Of a stretch of 64,000 nt of DNA, positions 28,612 through 37,493 are shown piece after piece. Position numbers and translations under genes: made by a program. The stretch covers positions 1 through 64,000 of the forward strand of contig NZ_CALUYL010000004.1 of NCBI RefSeq assembly GCF_944324995.1. The letters run 5' to 3'. Under the pieces are notes generated by a model. It was not told the DNA's origin. It saw only the letters and a program-made list of their open reading frames with translations, and searched no databases. Origin of the DNA: an uncultured Mailhella sp. GTDB lineage: Bacteria; Desulfobacterota; Desulfovibrionia; Desulfovibrionales; Desulfovibrionaceae. Position 1 is the first letter of the stretch, and every line of letters starts with the position of its first letter.

Positions 28612-29233
28612 TCTTGTGAAAGATGATGCTATAGAGAACAAATCATGCGGACGTCGTACGAAGCCGTGACGTTGTTTTTTGCGTCGACGCAAACGGACAG
28701 GGCTCATGCGAGAGAAAAGAGAAAGAGATGTGAAGAGCAGAGGGCAGGGGAATGCCTTCGGCAGGCGCGGCAGCTTTTCGTCTGGGACGGGCCGTTCCGG
28801 TTTTGCGGGGGGCATGCCTGTTTTTACAGGCAGAAGAGAGGGGATGAAGATGCCGGGACGGGGAGGGGCGTCGAAAAGGCCATGATCCACAAGTGAGGGG
28901 GCCGGGGCGTGCGGGGAGTGCTTTTTCGCCGGGGGAGAGCTTGGCGTCGGGCAGCGAAGGCCCGGCGGCATTTTCCCGCCCGCGGGGAATTGCCGTGCGC
29001 AGGCTGCGCCGCAGCGTCTGCACCGGCTTGTCCCAGTCCGTGGTTATGTCGGACACTCTCGACGCGCCGGGGCTTTCGCCAGCGGGGAGGCGATGTTCAC
29101 GCGACGTTGCAGAGTTCGGGCGTCCTGCGCGAAGGCGAAAGGCGTCGATTGCCGGAAGATGGTCGTGGAAAAGTAGGCTCTGTCCGTCGGGAATCAGGCC
29201 CTGGAAGGCTGAGAAAAACACCGGCGGAAGCGT
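28612..29233. other. Gene-less interval
   Basis: Short frames on both strands are rich in Arg, Gly and Pro and lack ribosome binding sites or motifs. No RNA gene or repeat was recognised. Confidence 0.5.
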
Positions 29234-29267
29234 AAAAAAAACTCCTGTCGCACGCATGCGGCAGGAG
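29234..29267 (-). terminator. Terminator of the fumarase operon
   Basis: On the minus strand CTCCTGCCGC pairs with GCGACAGGAG around a 6-nt loop, followed by TTTTTTTT (plus-strand A-run 29234-29241). It lies just after the beta subunit stop codon. Confidence 0.88.
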
Positions 29268-29290
29268 CAGATATCAGGCGCCTCGGCGGA

Positions 29291-29848
29291 TCAGATGCTC
29301 TGGTAGGGCTTTTTCCCTTCTTCGTACTGATCGCCGCCCCAGCAGTCCGCCACTACGGTGACGGGAAAGTTTTCCACGGTCATGGCGGCCAGGGCTTCCG
29401 GGCCGAGTTCCGGCCAGGCGAGCACGTCGTAGGAGCGGATGCAGCGGGAAATGAGCGCGGCCGCGCCTCCGGTGGCGGCAAAATACACGCACACGTTGTC
29501 GCGAATGGCGTCCATGACGGCGCGGGAACGGTTGCCCTTGCCGATCATGCCCGCAAGTCCCAGTTCCATGAGGCGCGGGGCGTAGGCGTCCATGCGGCCC
29601 GAGGTGGTGGGACCGGCCGAGCCGATGGGGCTGCCCGGCTTTGCGGGCGTGGGGCCCACGTAATAGATGATCTGTCCTGCGGGATCGAAGGGCAGGGATT
29701 CTCCCCGGTCGAGCGCTTCGATCATGCGTTTGTGGGCGGCGTCGCGCGCGGCGTAGATGGTGCCGCTGATGAAGGCGAGGTCGCCTATGCGCAGTTTGCG
29801 TATGTCGTCTTTGGAAAGGGGCGTGACAAGATGATGAGTGGCGGGCAT
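29291..29848 (-). CDS. fumB: Fumarate hydratase class I, beta subunit (Fe-S hydro-lyase)
   Basis: This is the C-terminal-domain subunit of a two-subunit, [4Fe-4S] fumarase or L(+)-tartrate dehydratase, 185 residues. Substrate-binding signatures are GDLAFISGTIYAARDAAHKR, YYVGPTPAKPG, and GSAGPTTSGRMD, followed by GLAGMIGKGNRS and the AATGGAAALIS stretch. EFGPEA-like WPELGPEA is characteristic of fumarase over tartrate dehydratase, but the two cannot be told apart with certainty. The gene starts 10 nt after the alpha subunit. In this kind of anaerobe it would act in the fumarate/malate branch. The E. coli name fumB denotes a fused enzyme, so the symbol here only means beta subunit. Confidence 0.88.
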   Translation of the reverse strand: MPATHHLVTPLSKDDIRKLRIGDLAFISGTIYAARDAAHKRMIEALDRGESLPFDPAGQIIYYVGPTPAKPGSPIGSAGPTTSGRMDAYAPRLMELGLAGMIGKGNRSRAVMDAIRDNVCVYFAATGGAAALISRCIRSYDVLAWPELGPEALAAMTVENFPVTVVADCWGGDQYEEGKKPYQSI

Positions 29849-29858
29849 GGAGGAATCC

Positions 29859-30704
29859 TTACAGCACGGCTTCGGCGTGACGCGCGGCGTTGCAGTTGAT
29901 GTTCACGGCTACGGGCAGGCTGGCGATGTGGGTGGCGCAGAATTCCACGTTCACCTTGAAGGCCGTCACGCTGCCGCCGAGTCCGGCGGGGCCGGTGCCG
30001 AGCTTGTTGACGAGTTCCAGCAGCTCGTCTTCGAGTCTGGCGTAGCGGGGATCGGGATTGCGGCTTTCAATGTCGCGCGCGCAGGCCTTTTTGGCGCACA
30101 GGCAGGCCAGTTCCATGTTGCCGCCTATGCCCACGCCGATGACCATGGGCGGGCAGGGGCTGGCTCCGGCGTGGCGCACGGTTTCCACCACGGCCTTCTT
30201 CACGCCTTCTATGCCGTCGGCGGGAACCAGCATGTGCAGCGCGCCCTTGTTTTCGCTGCCCGCGCCCTTGGGGGCCAGGCGCAGGGTGATGCGGTCGCCG
30301 GCCACGAGGCGCGTGTGGATGACGGCGGGCGTGTTGTCGCCGGTGTTTTTGCGTTCAAAGAGCGGTTCCGCCACCGAAGACTTGCGCAGGTAGCCCTCGG
30401 TGTAGCCCTTGGCAATGCCCTGATTGACGGCGTCTTCAAAAAGTCCGCCGGTGATGTGGACGTCCTGACCTATTTCGGCGAACACCACGGCGAGGCCGGT
30501 ATCCTGACAGATGGGAACGCACTCCTCGGCGGCGATGCCCGCGTTCTGGATGAGCTGATCCAGCACGTCGCGGCCGGTGGGGGAAAGTTCGCATTCTCTG
30601 GCCTGGCGCATGGCCGCCAGCGTGGATTCGGGCAGGCGGCAGCAGGCCTCCACGGCCAGCCGCGCCACGGTGTCGCGTATGAGTTCGACGGAAATTTCTC
30701 GCAT
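29859..30704 (-). CDS. fumA: Fumarate hydratase class I, alpha subunit (Fe-S hydro-lyase)
   Basis: This is the Fe-S-cluster subunit of the two-subunit fumarase, 281 residues. The start at 30704 (MREISVELIRDT) has CAGGAG upstream; the longer frame to 30845 adds 47 Arg/Pro-rich residues and crosses a terminator. Likely cluster cysteines are in PICQDTGLAVVF, GGNMELACLCAKKAC and NVEFCATH, matching the three conserved positions. LAPKGAGSENKGAL is the family substrate motif. The cluster makes the enzyme oxygen-sensitive, as expected in a strict anaerobe. Confidence 0.9.
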   Translation of the reverse strand: MREISVELIRDTVARLAVEACCRLPESTLAAMRQARECELSPTGRDVLDQLIQNAGIAAEECVPICQDTGLAVVFAEIGQDVHITGGLFEDAVNQGIAKGYTEGYLRKSSVAEPLFERKNTGDNTPAVIHTRLVAGDRITLRLAPKGAGSENKGALHMLVPADGIEGVKKAVVETVRHAGASPCPPMVIGVGIGGNMELACLCAKKACARDIESRNPDPRYARLEDELLELVNKLGTGPAGLGGSVTAFKVNVEFCATHIASLPVAVNINCNAARHAEAVL

Positions 30705-30791
30705 GGTGACTCCTGAGGCGTAAGTTCCTTGCGACCATAGGACTTTTTTTTCGGAAAATAAACCGGCGCGCCGGTTCGCCGCCCGCAACGC

Positions 30792-30821
30792 AAAAGGCCC
30801 GTCCGGCGGAACCGGCGGGCC
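30792..30821 (-). terminator. Terminator between the hydrogenase regulator and fumarase genes
   Basis: On the minus strand GGCCCGCCGG pairs with CCGGACGGGCC around a short loop, followed by TTTTG. It sits 27 nt after the regulator stop codon and about 90 nt before the fumarase alpha start, so the two units are at least partly separate. Confidence 0.7.
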
Positions 30822-30847
30822 TCTTCGCTTGCTGACGCGGCGCAAGA

Positions 30848-31093
30848 TTACTTGGTGATGACGGATTTCACGGACACGTGTTCCAGCTGACCGATTTTTC
30901 CGGTCATGGCGGAAATGGCTTCGTTGCTGCCGTCCACGGCGATGGAGATGATGGACACCCCCCTGTCGCGGTAGGGAATGCCCAGACGTCCGACAATGAT
31001 GTCGGAGTACTGATGCAGAATAGCGTTCAGGGCGGCGGAGGCTTCGAGGTCTTCCACAATGATGCCGACAATGCCGAGGCGGGTTTGTTCCAT
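30848..31093 (-). CDS. TM1266-family putative iron-only hydrogenase system regulator
   Basis: This is a small ACT-like protein of 81 residues. The start at 31093 (MEQTRLGIVGIIVED) has CAGGAG 8 nt upstream; the longer frame is an N-terminal artefact. The beta-alpha-beta pattern RLGIVGIIVEDLEASAALNAIL, then DIIVGRLGIPYRDRGVSIISIAVDG, then ISAMTGKIGQLEHVSVKSV is typical of TM1266-like proteins, which are found beside [FeFe]-hydrogenase maturation genes. NikR and ACT domains share the fold, so a ligand-binding regulatory role is likely. It is divergent from hydG, which supports the link. Confidence 0.85.
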   Translation of the reverse strand: MEQTRLGIVGIIVEDLEASAALNAILHQYSDIIVGRLGIPYRDRGVSIISIAVDGSNEAISAMTGKIGQLEHVSVKSVITK

Positions 31094-31421
31094 GATGCTT
31101 CTCCTGAAAAATCTTCCGTTGCAGGGACGGGAAAGGCCGGATTGTTCCGGGATGCGGCCCGGTTCGTTGACGAGGAGACTTTCAGGAATGCCCGGGCTTG
31201 TCAAGAAGATGATGGGCGCGCCGCCTCGTCGCGGAAGATGGTGCGGACGTTTCGGCCTTTCCCCTTGCCTAATTGCGCAGGAAGCGTATGATGTCTGCGT
31301 CCGACCGGCGGATTCATCTTCCGGGAGGTCTGCCGCGCCATGCGGCTTTGTTACGGTATCCCGACTGAGAGGATGGCGTTCTGCTTTCCGATCAGAAAGG
31401 TCTGTGCTGTCCCCGTCTTGT

Positions 31422-31491
31422 CTTCCGCCGTCGGCGGGAAGCTGCGATTGTCGGGCGCCTTTCCTTACGGGTGGGCGCTTTTTTTATTGCT
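31422..31491 (+). terminator. Possible attenuator upstream of hydG
   Basis: A hairpin, CTTCCGCC with GGCGGgAAG (31422-31442), is followed by a second stem GCGCC (31459-31463) with GGCGC (31477-31481) and a run of seven T. It lies about 75 nt upstream of hydG and downstream of any promoter in the divergent region, so it could end leader transcripts early. Confidence 0.5.
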
Positions 31492-31564
31492 GCGCCCTGT
31501 CTGAACGGCACCTGCTGCCATGACCGGCCGAGCGCCGGGGCGGATGATCCGCCGGGGAATCTGC

Positions 31565-32983
31565 ATGTACAATGTCCGCTCGCTGGACTCCAACGAGTTC
31601 ATCGACCACGCCGAAATTCTGGAGTCTCTGGAAGAGGGGCGAAAGCTTTCTTCCGACCGGGCCGAAGTGGCCCGCATTCTGAACAAGGCCCGGGAATACC
31701 GCGGGCTCACGCATCGCGAGGCGGCCGCGCTTCTGTTTGTGGAAGACGAGGACACGCTGAAGAGCATCTACGCGCTGGCCCGCGAAATCAAGGAACACAT
31801 TTACGGCCGCCGCATCGTGATGTTCGCGCCGCTGTACCTTTCGGACTACTGCGTGAACAACTGCCGCTACTGCGGATTTCACGCGAGCAACAAGACCGTG
31901 CGGCGCAAGCTTTCGCAGGAGGAGCTGCGCGAGGAAGTGCTGGCGCTGGAGGCGCTCGGTCACAAGCGTCTGCTTCTTGAGGCGGGCGAAGACGACCGCA
32001 ACTGCCCTCTGGACTACGTTATTGAGTGCATGCACACCATCTATGCCACGAAGCTTCGCAACGGCTCCATCCGCCGCGTGAACGTGGACATCGCCGCCAC
32101 CACGGCGGAAAACTACCGCAGACTCAAGGATGCCGGACTGGGCACCTACATTCTTTTTCAGGAAACCTACCACAAGCCCACCTACGAATTCATGCACATG
32201 GGCGGCCCCAAGGCCAATTACGAGTGGCATACCGAGGCCATGGACCGCGGCATGCTGGAAGGCGGCCTGGACGACGTGGGCATAGGCGTGCTTTTCGGCC
32301 TGTACGACTGGCGTTACGAGGTGATGGGCCTGCTCATGCACGCCGAGCATCTTGAGGCGGTGGCGGGAGTGGGGCCGCACACCATTTCGTTCCCGAGGCT
32401 GCTGCCCGCCGAGGGCGTGGACTATTCCGCCTACAGTCTGGTGAGCGACGACGACTTCAAGCATCTCATTGCGGTGACGCGTCTGGCCGTGCCCTACACC
32501 GGCATGATTCTCACCACCAGAGAGTCCGCGGAATTTCGCCGCGAGCTGCTCGACATCGGCATGTCGCAGATGAGCGCGGGCTCCTGCGTGGGCGTGGGCG
32601 GCTACGCCCATCCGCAGCGCGTTGTTCCCGGCGAAGCTCCGCAGTTTCATCTTGCCGACGAGCGCAAGCCCGAAGACGTGCTCAAGGGACTGGTTCGCGA
32701 CGGCTACCTGCCGAGCTTCTGTACGGCCTGCTATCGTTCCGGCCGCACCGGCGACCGCTTCATGCCGCTGGCCAAGAGCGGCGAAATAAGCAACTGCTGT
32801 CAGCCCAACGCCATGCTGACTTTCAAGGAATATCTGCTGGACTACGCCGACGACGAACTGCGCGCGCTCGGCGAGAACATGATAGCCGACGAGCTTTCCC
32901 GCATCAGCCGGGAGCCTCGGAGAAATCAGACGGCGCAGTATTTGAAGCGTCTGGAGCAGGGGGAACGCGATCTGCGTTTTTAA
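31565..32983 (+). CDS. hydG: [FeFe]-hydrogenase maturase HydG (radical SAM tyrosine lyase)
   Basis: HydG splits tyrosine to make the CO and CN ligands of the hydrogenase H-cluster. The protein is about 472 residues, the family length. The radical-SAM cysteines are in YCVNNCRYCGFHASN (CxxxCxxC). The C-terminal second cluster motif FCTACYRSGRTGDRFM, with a later Cys in ISNCCQP, sets HydG apart from ThiH. LLLEAGED and TYHKPTYEFMHMGGPK are also family hallmarks. ATG 31565 was chosen because GGGGAA lies 6 nt upstream; in-frame ATGs at 31520 and 31544 have poorer sites. hydE, hydF and the hydrogenase itself are not in the window. Confidence 0.95.
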   Translation: MYNVRSLDSNEFIDHAEILESLEEGRKLSSDRAEVARILNKAREYRGLTHREAAALLFVEDEDTLKSIYALAREIKEHIYGRRIVMFAPLYLSDYCVNNCRYCGFHASNKTVRRKLSQEELREEVLALEALGHKRLLLEAGEDDRNCPLDYVIECMHTIYATKLRNGSIRRVNVDIAATTAENYRRLKDAGLGTYILFQETYHKPTYEFMHMGGPKANYEWHTEAMDRGMLEGGLDDVGIGVLFGLYDWRYEVMGLLMHAEHLEAVAGVGPHTISFPRLLPAEGVDYSAYSLVSDDDFKHLIAVTRLAVPYTGMILTTRESAEFRRELLDIGMSQMSAGSCVGVGGYAHPQRVVPGEAPQFHLADERKPEDVLKGLVRDGYLPSFCTACYRSGRTGDRFMPLAKSGEISNCCQPNAMLTFKEYLLDYADDELRALGENMIADELSRISREPRRNQTAQYLKRLEQGERDLRF

Positions 32984-33364
32984 GCCCTGGCCGGTTCGGA
33001 AGAGAAGGGCGGCGCAGGGAACTGCGCGTGGCGATGAGCCCGGCAGACGGCGTTGAACGCATGTCCTTTCAGCGCCGGGCCGCCTGTCCTGCGGGCCTGC
33101 GCCGAAGTTTTCGGAAGAAGACCGCGGCGCGGGCTTTCCCCTTCGAGCAGGCGCAAACGCCGGTGGTCGGTGCGGCCCTTTTTGCCTCGCGCGGCCGCAG
33201 CATGTTTTGAGAGGTCGGACGGTCTCTCGCCTTCCGGCATGGTTTTGCCGGAGAGTCGTCAGAACGGGCGGGGAGTTCTTCCTGCAGGAGAAGAGCGCCT
33301 TTCGGAAGGGAACAGGTCCCCTTTCCGGCAGCCCCGCCCGGTTCTCTCCATCTTTTTTGCAGAG
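32984..33364. other. Gene-less interval after hydG
   Basis: No supported gene. Frames here are out-of-phase GC-rich shadows. It ends in the terminator at 33365-33399. Confidence 0.5.
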
Positions 33365-33399
33365 AAACGCCGCCTTCGGTTCAGGATGGCGGCGTTTTT
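33365..33399 (+). terminator. Rho-independent terminator, rightward
   Basis: AAACGCCGCC (33365-33374) pairs with GGCGGCGTTT (33388-33397), followed by further T. It lies about 380 nt past hydG. Confidence 0.75.
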
Positions 33400-33406
33400 G
33401 CGCATG

Positions 33407-33436
33407 AAAAAAGCTCCCGCGTCTGCGGGAGCTTTT
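33407..33436 (-). terminator. Rho-independent terminator, leftward
   Basis: AAAAGCTCCCGC (33409-33420) pairs with GCGGGAGCTTTT (33425-33436) around GTCT. On the minus strand the stem is followed by TTTTTT-like T-run, ending the phosphatase gene. Confidence 0.82.
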
Positions 33437-33496
33437 GTCGATGATGGAAGGCGGCGCAGGGGGAAAAGCGCGCTTTACCCGGCGCTCTGCGCGGCA

Positions 33497-34525
33497 TCAG
33501 GGGAAGAAGATGCGCTGCGAGCGGGAGGTGGCGTCCGCCTCCTTGCCGACCCACACGAAGCGGTCGTCCCGCAGGGCGGTGTCGCCGCGGTTCCAGCGAT
33601 AGGCCACAAGCGGGCCGCCGTGTACCGCGCTGAAGTCGAGGCAGGCCACGGAGGGAGAATAGAGGCGTATCTCTTCGCCGGGGCTGCGCCAGTAATGCCC
33701 GAAAAAGGTGGGATATTCCACGTCGATGGATTCCCAGCTTCCGGGGTCCGGCACGGCGTCTTCGGGAAGGGAGGCAATGTCGTCGCGGCCCATGAGGGCC
33801 ATTTCGCGGCAGGTGCGGCCCATGCCGAGCCACCATTTCACGCGGATGCGGCGGCGGGGGTGTCCGTCCTTGTCTTCAAAGAAGACGCCCTCCGGCAGCG
33901 GAATTTCCGGGCCCTTGAGCAGCACTTCCAGCGCCTCGTATTCGCAGCTTCCCGTGTCGCCTCCGGCGCGCACGTATCCCGTTTCGGTGAGACGGGGCGC
34001 GTCCTTGCGGCCGGTCACCAGGCTTTCGCCTCCGCATTCGTTGTTGAGCAGCGTGCGCATGGCCGTCGGAGACCAGCAGGCGTGAATCATGTGCAGGCGA
34101 CTGCCGTCCCCGCCGAGATCGCCGAGCTCCAGCCACAGCGGCAGGGTGCGCATCCACTGAATCCAGGGCTGATAGCATCCGGCAAGCTGTTCCAGCGTGG
34201 CGGCGTGCTGGGCCGTGTGCGCCTCGTTGTGACTGCGGATGAACTCGCCCGGATTGTCGGGATCGGGCGTGCTCCAGCACACGGCGTTGAATTCATGATT
34301 GCCCATGAGGCACTCCGCGGAACCGGCCTCGCGCATGTTGCGGACGATGGTCAGCGTTTCCAGAATCTGCGGTCCCCGGTCGATGTAGTCGCCGAGAAAG
34401 ACGACCATGCGGTCGGGATGTCTCCACACGCCGCCGTTTTTTTCGTAGCCGAGGCGGGAGAGCAGGGCTTCCAGTCTGTCCGCGCATCCGTGTATATCGC
34501 CAATCACGTCGTAACCATTCAGCAT
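33497..34525 (-). CDS. PPP-family metallophosphatase (PrpE/ApaH-like)
   Basis: This is a two-metal serine/threonine phosphatase-like protein of 342 residues. The metal motifs occur in order: GDIHGC (residues 8-13), FLGDYIDRGP (near 43-52) and LMGNHEF (near 73-79). Later histidines are in LHMIHACW and in FFGHYW, and the final segment is SVACLDFSAVHGGPLVAYRW. It resembles bacterial diadenosine-tetraphosphatase or PrpE-like protein phosphatases, with a long insert after GNHEF. GGAGC lies before the ATG. No operon partner is evident, and the substrate is unknown. Confidence 0.85.
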   Translation of the reverse strand: MLNGYDVIGDIHGCADRLEALLSRLGYEKNGGVWRHPDRMVVFLGDYIDRGPQILETLTIVRNMREAGSAECLMGNHEFNAVCWSTPDPDNPGEFIRSHNEAHTAQHAATLEQLAGCYQPWIQWMRTLPLWLELGDLGGDGSRLHMIHACWSPTAMRTLLNNECGGESLVTGRKDAPRLTETGYVRAGGDTGSCEYEALEVLLKGPEIPLPEGVFFEDKDGHPRRRIRVKWWLGMGRTCREMALMGRDDIASLPEDAVPDPGSWESIDVEYPTFFGHYWRSPGEEIRLYSPSVACLDFSAVHGGPLVAYRWNRGDTALRDDRFVWVGKEADATSRSQRIFFP

Positions 34526-34657
34526 AAGCAGCTCCAGTGCCGTGGGGACAGGGCCGGAATACCCTTGAAAAACGCCGCTGCCCCGGTATGAAGTTCAGAT
34601 TAGCACAACTGTCATGGAGATAAAAGAGGAACGCGCGGAGAATTATGCAAACTCCCG

Positions 34658-35839
34658 TCAGGACTTGTCTTCGTCCAGACAGGCGTCCAGCGCCGCGCAG
34701 ATGGCCTGCTCGTCCATGTGTCTGCCGATGAACACCAGCTTGATCATGCGGTCGCCGTAGCGTTCGTCCCAGTTGCGGTCGAGTTCGGGATTGGCCCTGC
34801 GCGCCTGCTTGCGCTGTTCGGCAGGTGCGGAGGCCATCCAGCGGCCGAAGGGCGTGGCCACGGTCTGTTTGCCTGCCTGCTCGAACATGTACGACATGGA
34901 GGGATTCTTTTTGAACCACAAAAGACCCTTGCAGCGGATGACCGACTGCGGCCAGGACGCTTCCACGAAGTCGCTGAACTTGTCCTGATTGAAGGGCGCG
35001 CGCCGGAAGTACACGAAGGTGGAAATGCCGTATTCCTCGGTGTGGGAATGGCCTTCGGCGTGTTCGTGATGCTCGTGGGCGTGGTGTTCGTGATGATCGT
35101 GCCCGTCGTGCGCGGCCTTGTCGGCGTCGAACTGCTGAAGGCTCTGAATCCAGCCGGCGGATTTTCCCGCTTTGGCGAAGTTGAAGGCGTGCGTGTCGAG
35201 AATGTCCTTGACGGCCACCTTGCCGTAGTTGGTCTCGATGATGCGCGCTTCGGGCTGAAGCTGACGGATTACGGCCTTGAGCGTGGCGAGCTGCTCGGCG
35301 GAAACTTCATCGACCTTGTTGAGCACGATGGTGGTGCAGAATTCTATCTGCTGGATGAGCAGACTTTCCACGTCGTCCTCGTCGTTGTCGCCGAGGAGCT
35401 TTTCGCCGTTCAGAAATTCGTCGGCCATGCGCATGGCGTCCACCACGGTGACGATGCCGTCGAGGCGGCACACCGTGGGCATGACTTCGTCGCCCAGCGT
35501 GATGGCCTGGGCGATGGGCATGGGTTCGCAGATGCCGCTCGCTTCAATGAGAATGTAGTCGAAGCGGCAGGTGGCGATGAGATCGAGAATCTGCTGCATG
35601 AGATCGTCCTTGAGGGTGCAGCAGATGCAGCCGTTGGAAAGGGGAATGAGACTGCTCTCCATCTCCACGTTGCCGCCTTTTTCGATGAGCGCGGCGTCGA
35701 TGTTGACTTCGCCGATGTCGTTGACGATGACGGCGACCTTGTAGCCTTCCTGATTGGAAAGCACGTGATTGAGCAGCGTGGTCTTGCCCGCGCCGAGATA
35801 GCCGGTAAGAAGCGTGATGGGAACGATGTTTCTGCGCAT
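34658..35839 (-). CDS. COG0523 (CobW/YjiA/ZNG1-type) GTPase, short His-rich form
   Basis: This is a G3E-family GTPase thought to deliver metal ions, about 393 residues. Walker A is GYLGAGKTT (13-21), and the metal-binding CxCC motif is GCICC (70-74). LIEASGI, VTVVDAM and TTIVLNKVDEVS (NKxD) complete the GTPase core. A linker around residues 235-265 carries about a dozen His (HDGHDHHEHHAHEHHEHAEGH in short form). The C-terminal CobW_C domain has FVYFRRAPFNQDKF and RCKGLLWF. It lies 194 nt downstream of its paralogue on the same strand. No cobalamin or nitrile-hydratase genes are near; zinc allocation is a common role in the family. Confidence 0.88.
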   Translation of the reverse strand: MRRNIVPITLLTGYLGAGKTTLLNHVLSNQEGYKVAVIVNDIGEVNIDAALIEKGGNVEMESSLIPLSNGCICCTLKDDLMQQILDLIATCRFDYILIEASGICEPMPIAQAITLGDEVMPTVCRLDGIVTVVDAMRMADEFLNGEKLLGDNDEDDVESLLIQQIEFCTTIVLNKVDEVSAEQLATLKAVIRQLQPEARIIETNYGKVAVKDILDTHAFNFAKAGKSAGWIQSLQQFDADKAAHDGHDHHEHHAHEHHEHAEGHSHTEEYGISTFVYFRRAPFNQDKFSDFVEASWPQSVIRCKGLLWFKKNPSMSYMFEQAGKQTVATPFGRWMASAPAEQRKQARRANPELDRNWDERYGDRMIKLVFIGRHMDEQAICAALDACLDEDKS

Positions 35840-35908
35840 GATGAAAACGATGACCGCGACTGGCGCGGGTAGAGGTGACGGGCGCTGACGGCGCGCCGCA
35901 AAGGTTGT

Positions 35909-35928
35909 GCGCGCAGTGCGCTGCGCGC
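35909..35928. repeat. Hairpin between the two GTPase genes
   Basis: GCGCGCAG (35909-35916) pairs with CTGCGCGC (35921-35928) around TGCG. No T-run follows on either strand, so it does not separate the genes as a terminator. Confidence 0.5.
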
Positions 35929-36033
35929 CGGGGCGCGCCCGATCGTCGGGAAAAGGAAGACGGGCAGGCCGTTCTTTCGCGCAAAGGGAGCAAAAGAGCG
36001 GCGCTGCCCGCCGTGACGGAAACGGAAAGGACG

Positions 36034-37347
36034 TTATTTTTCGAGGCAGGCGTCCAGGGCGGCGCAAATGGCGGCCTTGTCCATGTGCTGACCGATGAAG
36101 ACGAGTTTCTGCATGCGGTCGCCGTAGGTGTCGTCCCATTCGGCGTCGAGCTGCTTGTCCACGCGGCGTTCGGCGGCCTGACGCTTGGCGGGCGCGGCGG
36201 CCACCCATTCGCCGTAGGGCGAGGCGGTCATCTGACGGCCGGCCTGTTCGTACAGATAGGCGGTGTCGGGCTCGTCGCGGAACCAGATGAGGCCCTTGCA
36301 GCGGATCACGCTGGCAGGCCAGGCGTCGTTGACGAAGTCCTCGAACTTTTTCTGATCGAAGGGCGGACGACGGAAATACACGAAGGTGGAAATGCCGTAT
36401 TCCTCGCCGTGCTCATGATCGCCGTGATGATGATGGTGATGATGGCCGTGATGATGTTCGTGCTCGTCCTCGTCATGATCGTGGTCATGATGATGTTCGT
36501 GCTCGTCGTCATCGTGGTGGTGATGGTGCTTGTGCTCGTCGTGGTCGTCATCATCATGATGATGCTTGTGTTCGTGATCGTGATGATGATCGTGGTCATC
36601 GTCGTGGTCGTCTTCGTCCTCTTCGGGGGCGTCGGCTTCCAGGGCCTGCACCCAGCCGATGGAAGAGCAGGCGCGGTCGAAGTCGAAGCGGCCCGTGTCG
36701 AGAATGTCCTTCACGTCCACCTTGCCGTAGTTGGTTTCGATGATGTTCGCTTCGGGCTGGAGCTTGTGGATCACGGTTCTGAGCAGACCGAGCTGATCTT
36801 CGGTGAGGCCTTCCACCTTGTTGAGCACGATGGTGGTGCAGAACTCTATCTGCTGAATGACGAGACTGGCCACGTCCTCTTCGTCGATGTCCTCTTCCAC
36901 GAGGCGCTGACCGCCGAGAAATTCGTCCACCATGCGGCGGGCGTCCACCACGGTGACGATGCCGTCGAGGCGGCATATCTTGGGCAGGGATTCGTCGCCG
37001 AGGCAGAGGGTCTGCGCGATGGGCAGCGGTTCGCAGATGCCGCTCGCCTCGATGAGAATGTAGTCGAAGCGGCCGGATTCGATGAGATTGAGCACCTGCT
37101 GAAGCAGATCGACCTTGAGGGAGCAGCAGATGCAGCCGTTGGAGAGCGGCACGAGGCTGTCGTCCATTTCCACGCTGCCGCCCTTGGCGATGAGGCTCGC
37201 GTCGATGTTGACTTCGCCGATGTCGTTGACGATGACGGCGACCTTGTAGCCTTCCTGATTGGAAAGCACGTGATTGAGCAGCGTGGTCTTGCCCGCGCCG
37301 AGGTAGCCGGAGAGAACGGTGATGGGGACTATTTTTCTTTTCTTCAT
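36034..37347 (-). CDS. COG0523 (CobW/YjiA/ZNG1-type) GTPase, long histidine-rich form
   Basis: This is the upstream paralogue, 437 residues. Walker A is GYLGAGKTT (14-22), CxCC is GCICC (71-75), and NKVE stands in the NKxD position. The striking feature is residues 248-313, which contain 36 histidines plus many Asp and Glu. Such a loop can bind several zinc, nickel or cobalt ions. The CobW_C domain follows (TFVYFRRPPFDQKKF, IRCKGLIWF). AGGAAGG lies 5 nt before the ATG. The start was taken at 37347 because the longer frame is Arg/Pro-rich and crosses the promoter. It shares a 104-bp identical stretch with its paralogue. Confidence 0.9.
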   Translation of the reverse strand: MKKRKIVPITVLSGYLGAGKTTLLNHVLSNQEGYKVAVIVNDIGEVNIDASLIAKGGSVEMDDSLVPLSNGCICCSLKVDLLQQVLNLIESGRFDYILIEASGICEPLPIAQTLCLGDESLPKICRLDGIVTVVDARRMVDEFLGGQRLVEEDIDEEDVASLVIQQIEFCTTIVLNKVEGLTEDQLGLLRTVIHKLQPEANIIETNYGKVDVKDILDTGRFDFDRACSSIGWVQALEADAPEEDEDDHDDDHDHHHDHEHKHHHDDDDHDEHKHHHHHDDDEHEHHHDHDHDEDEHEHHHGHHHHHHHGDHEHGEEYGISTFVYFRRPPFDQKKFEDFVNDAWPASVIRCKGLIWFRDEPDTAYLYEQAGRQMTASPYGEWVAAAPAKRQAAERRVDKQLDAEWDDTYGDRMQKLVFIGQHMDKAAICAALDACLEK

Positions 37348-37465
37348 GATGACCTTCCTGAGAGCGCGGATGCGCGTTGATGCGGGCGCGGCGGCGTCCG
37401 GCGCGATGCCGATTCTTCCGGACACCCGGGGGCGGAATGCGGAAGGCGTCATGCGCGGCACGTTC

Positions 37466-37493
37466 AAGATAGGACAAAATGGCGCGGCGTCAA
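37466..37493 (-). promoter_or_regulatory. Promoter of the tandem GTPase genes
   Basis: On the minus strand TTGACG (37493-37488) and TATCTT (37471-37466) are 16 nt apart, about 118 nt upstream of the first GTPase gene. No Zur-like palindrome was seen beside it. Confidence 0.5.

Noticed and set aside
30704..30845. Longer fumarase alpha start
   Set aside because: The extra 47 residues are Arg/Pro-rich and would cross the terminator at 30792-30821; the start at 30704 has a good ribosome binding site.
33053..34591. 512-codon plus-strand frame
   Set aside because: Antisense of the PPP phosphatase, with no motif.
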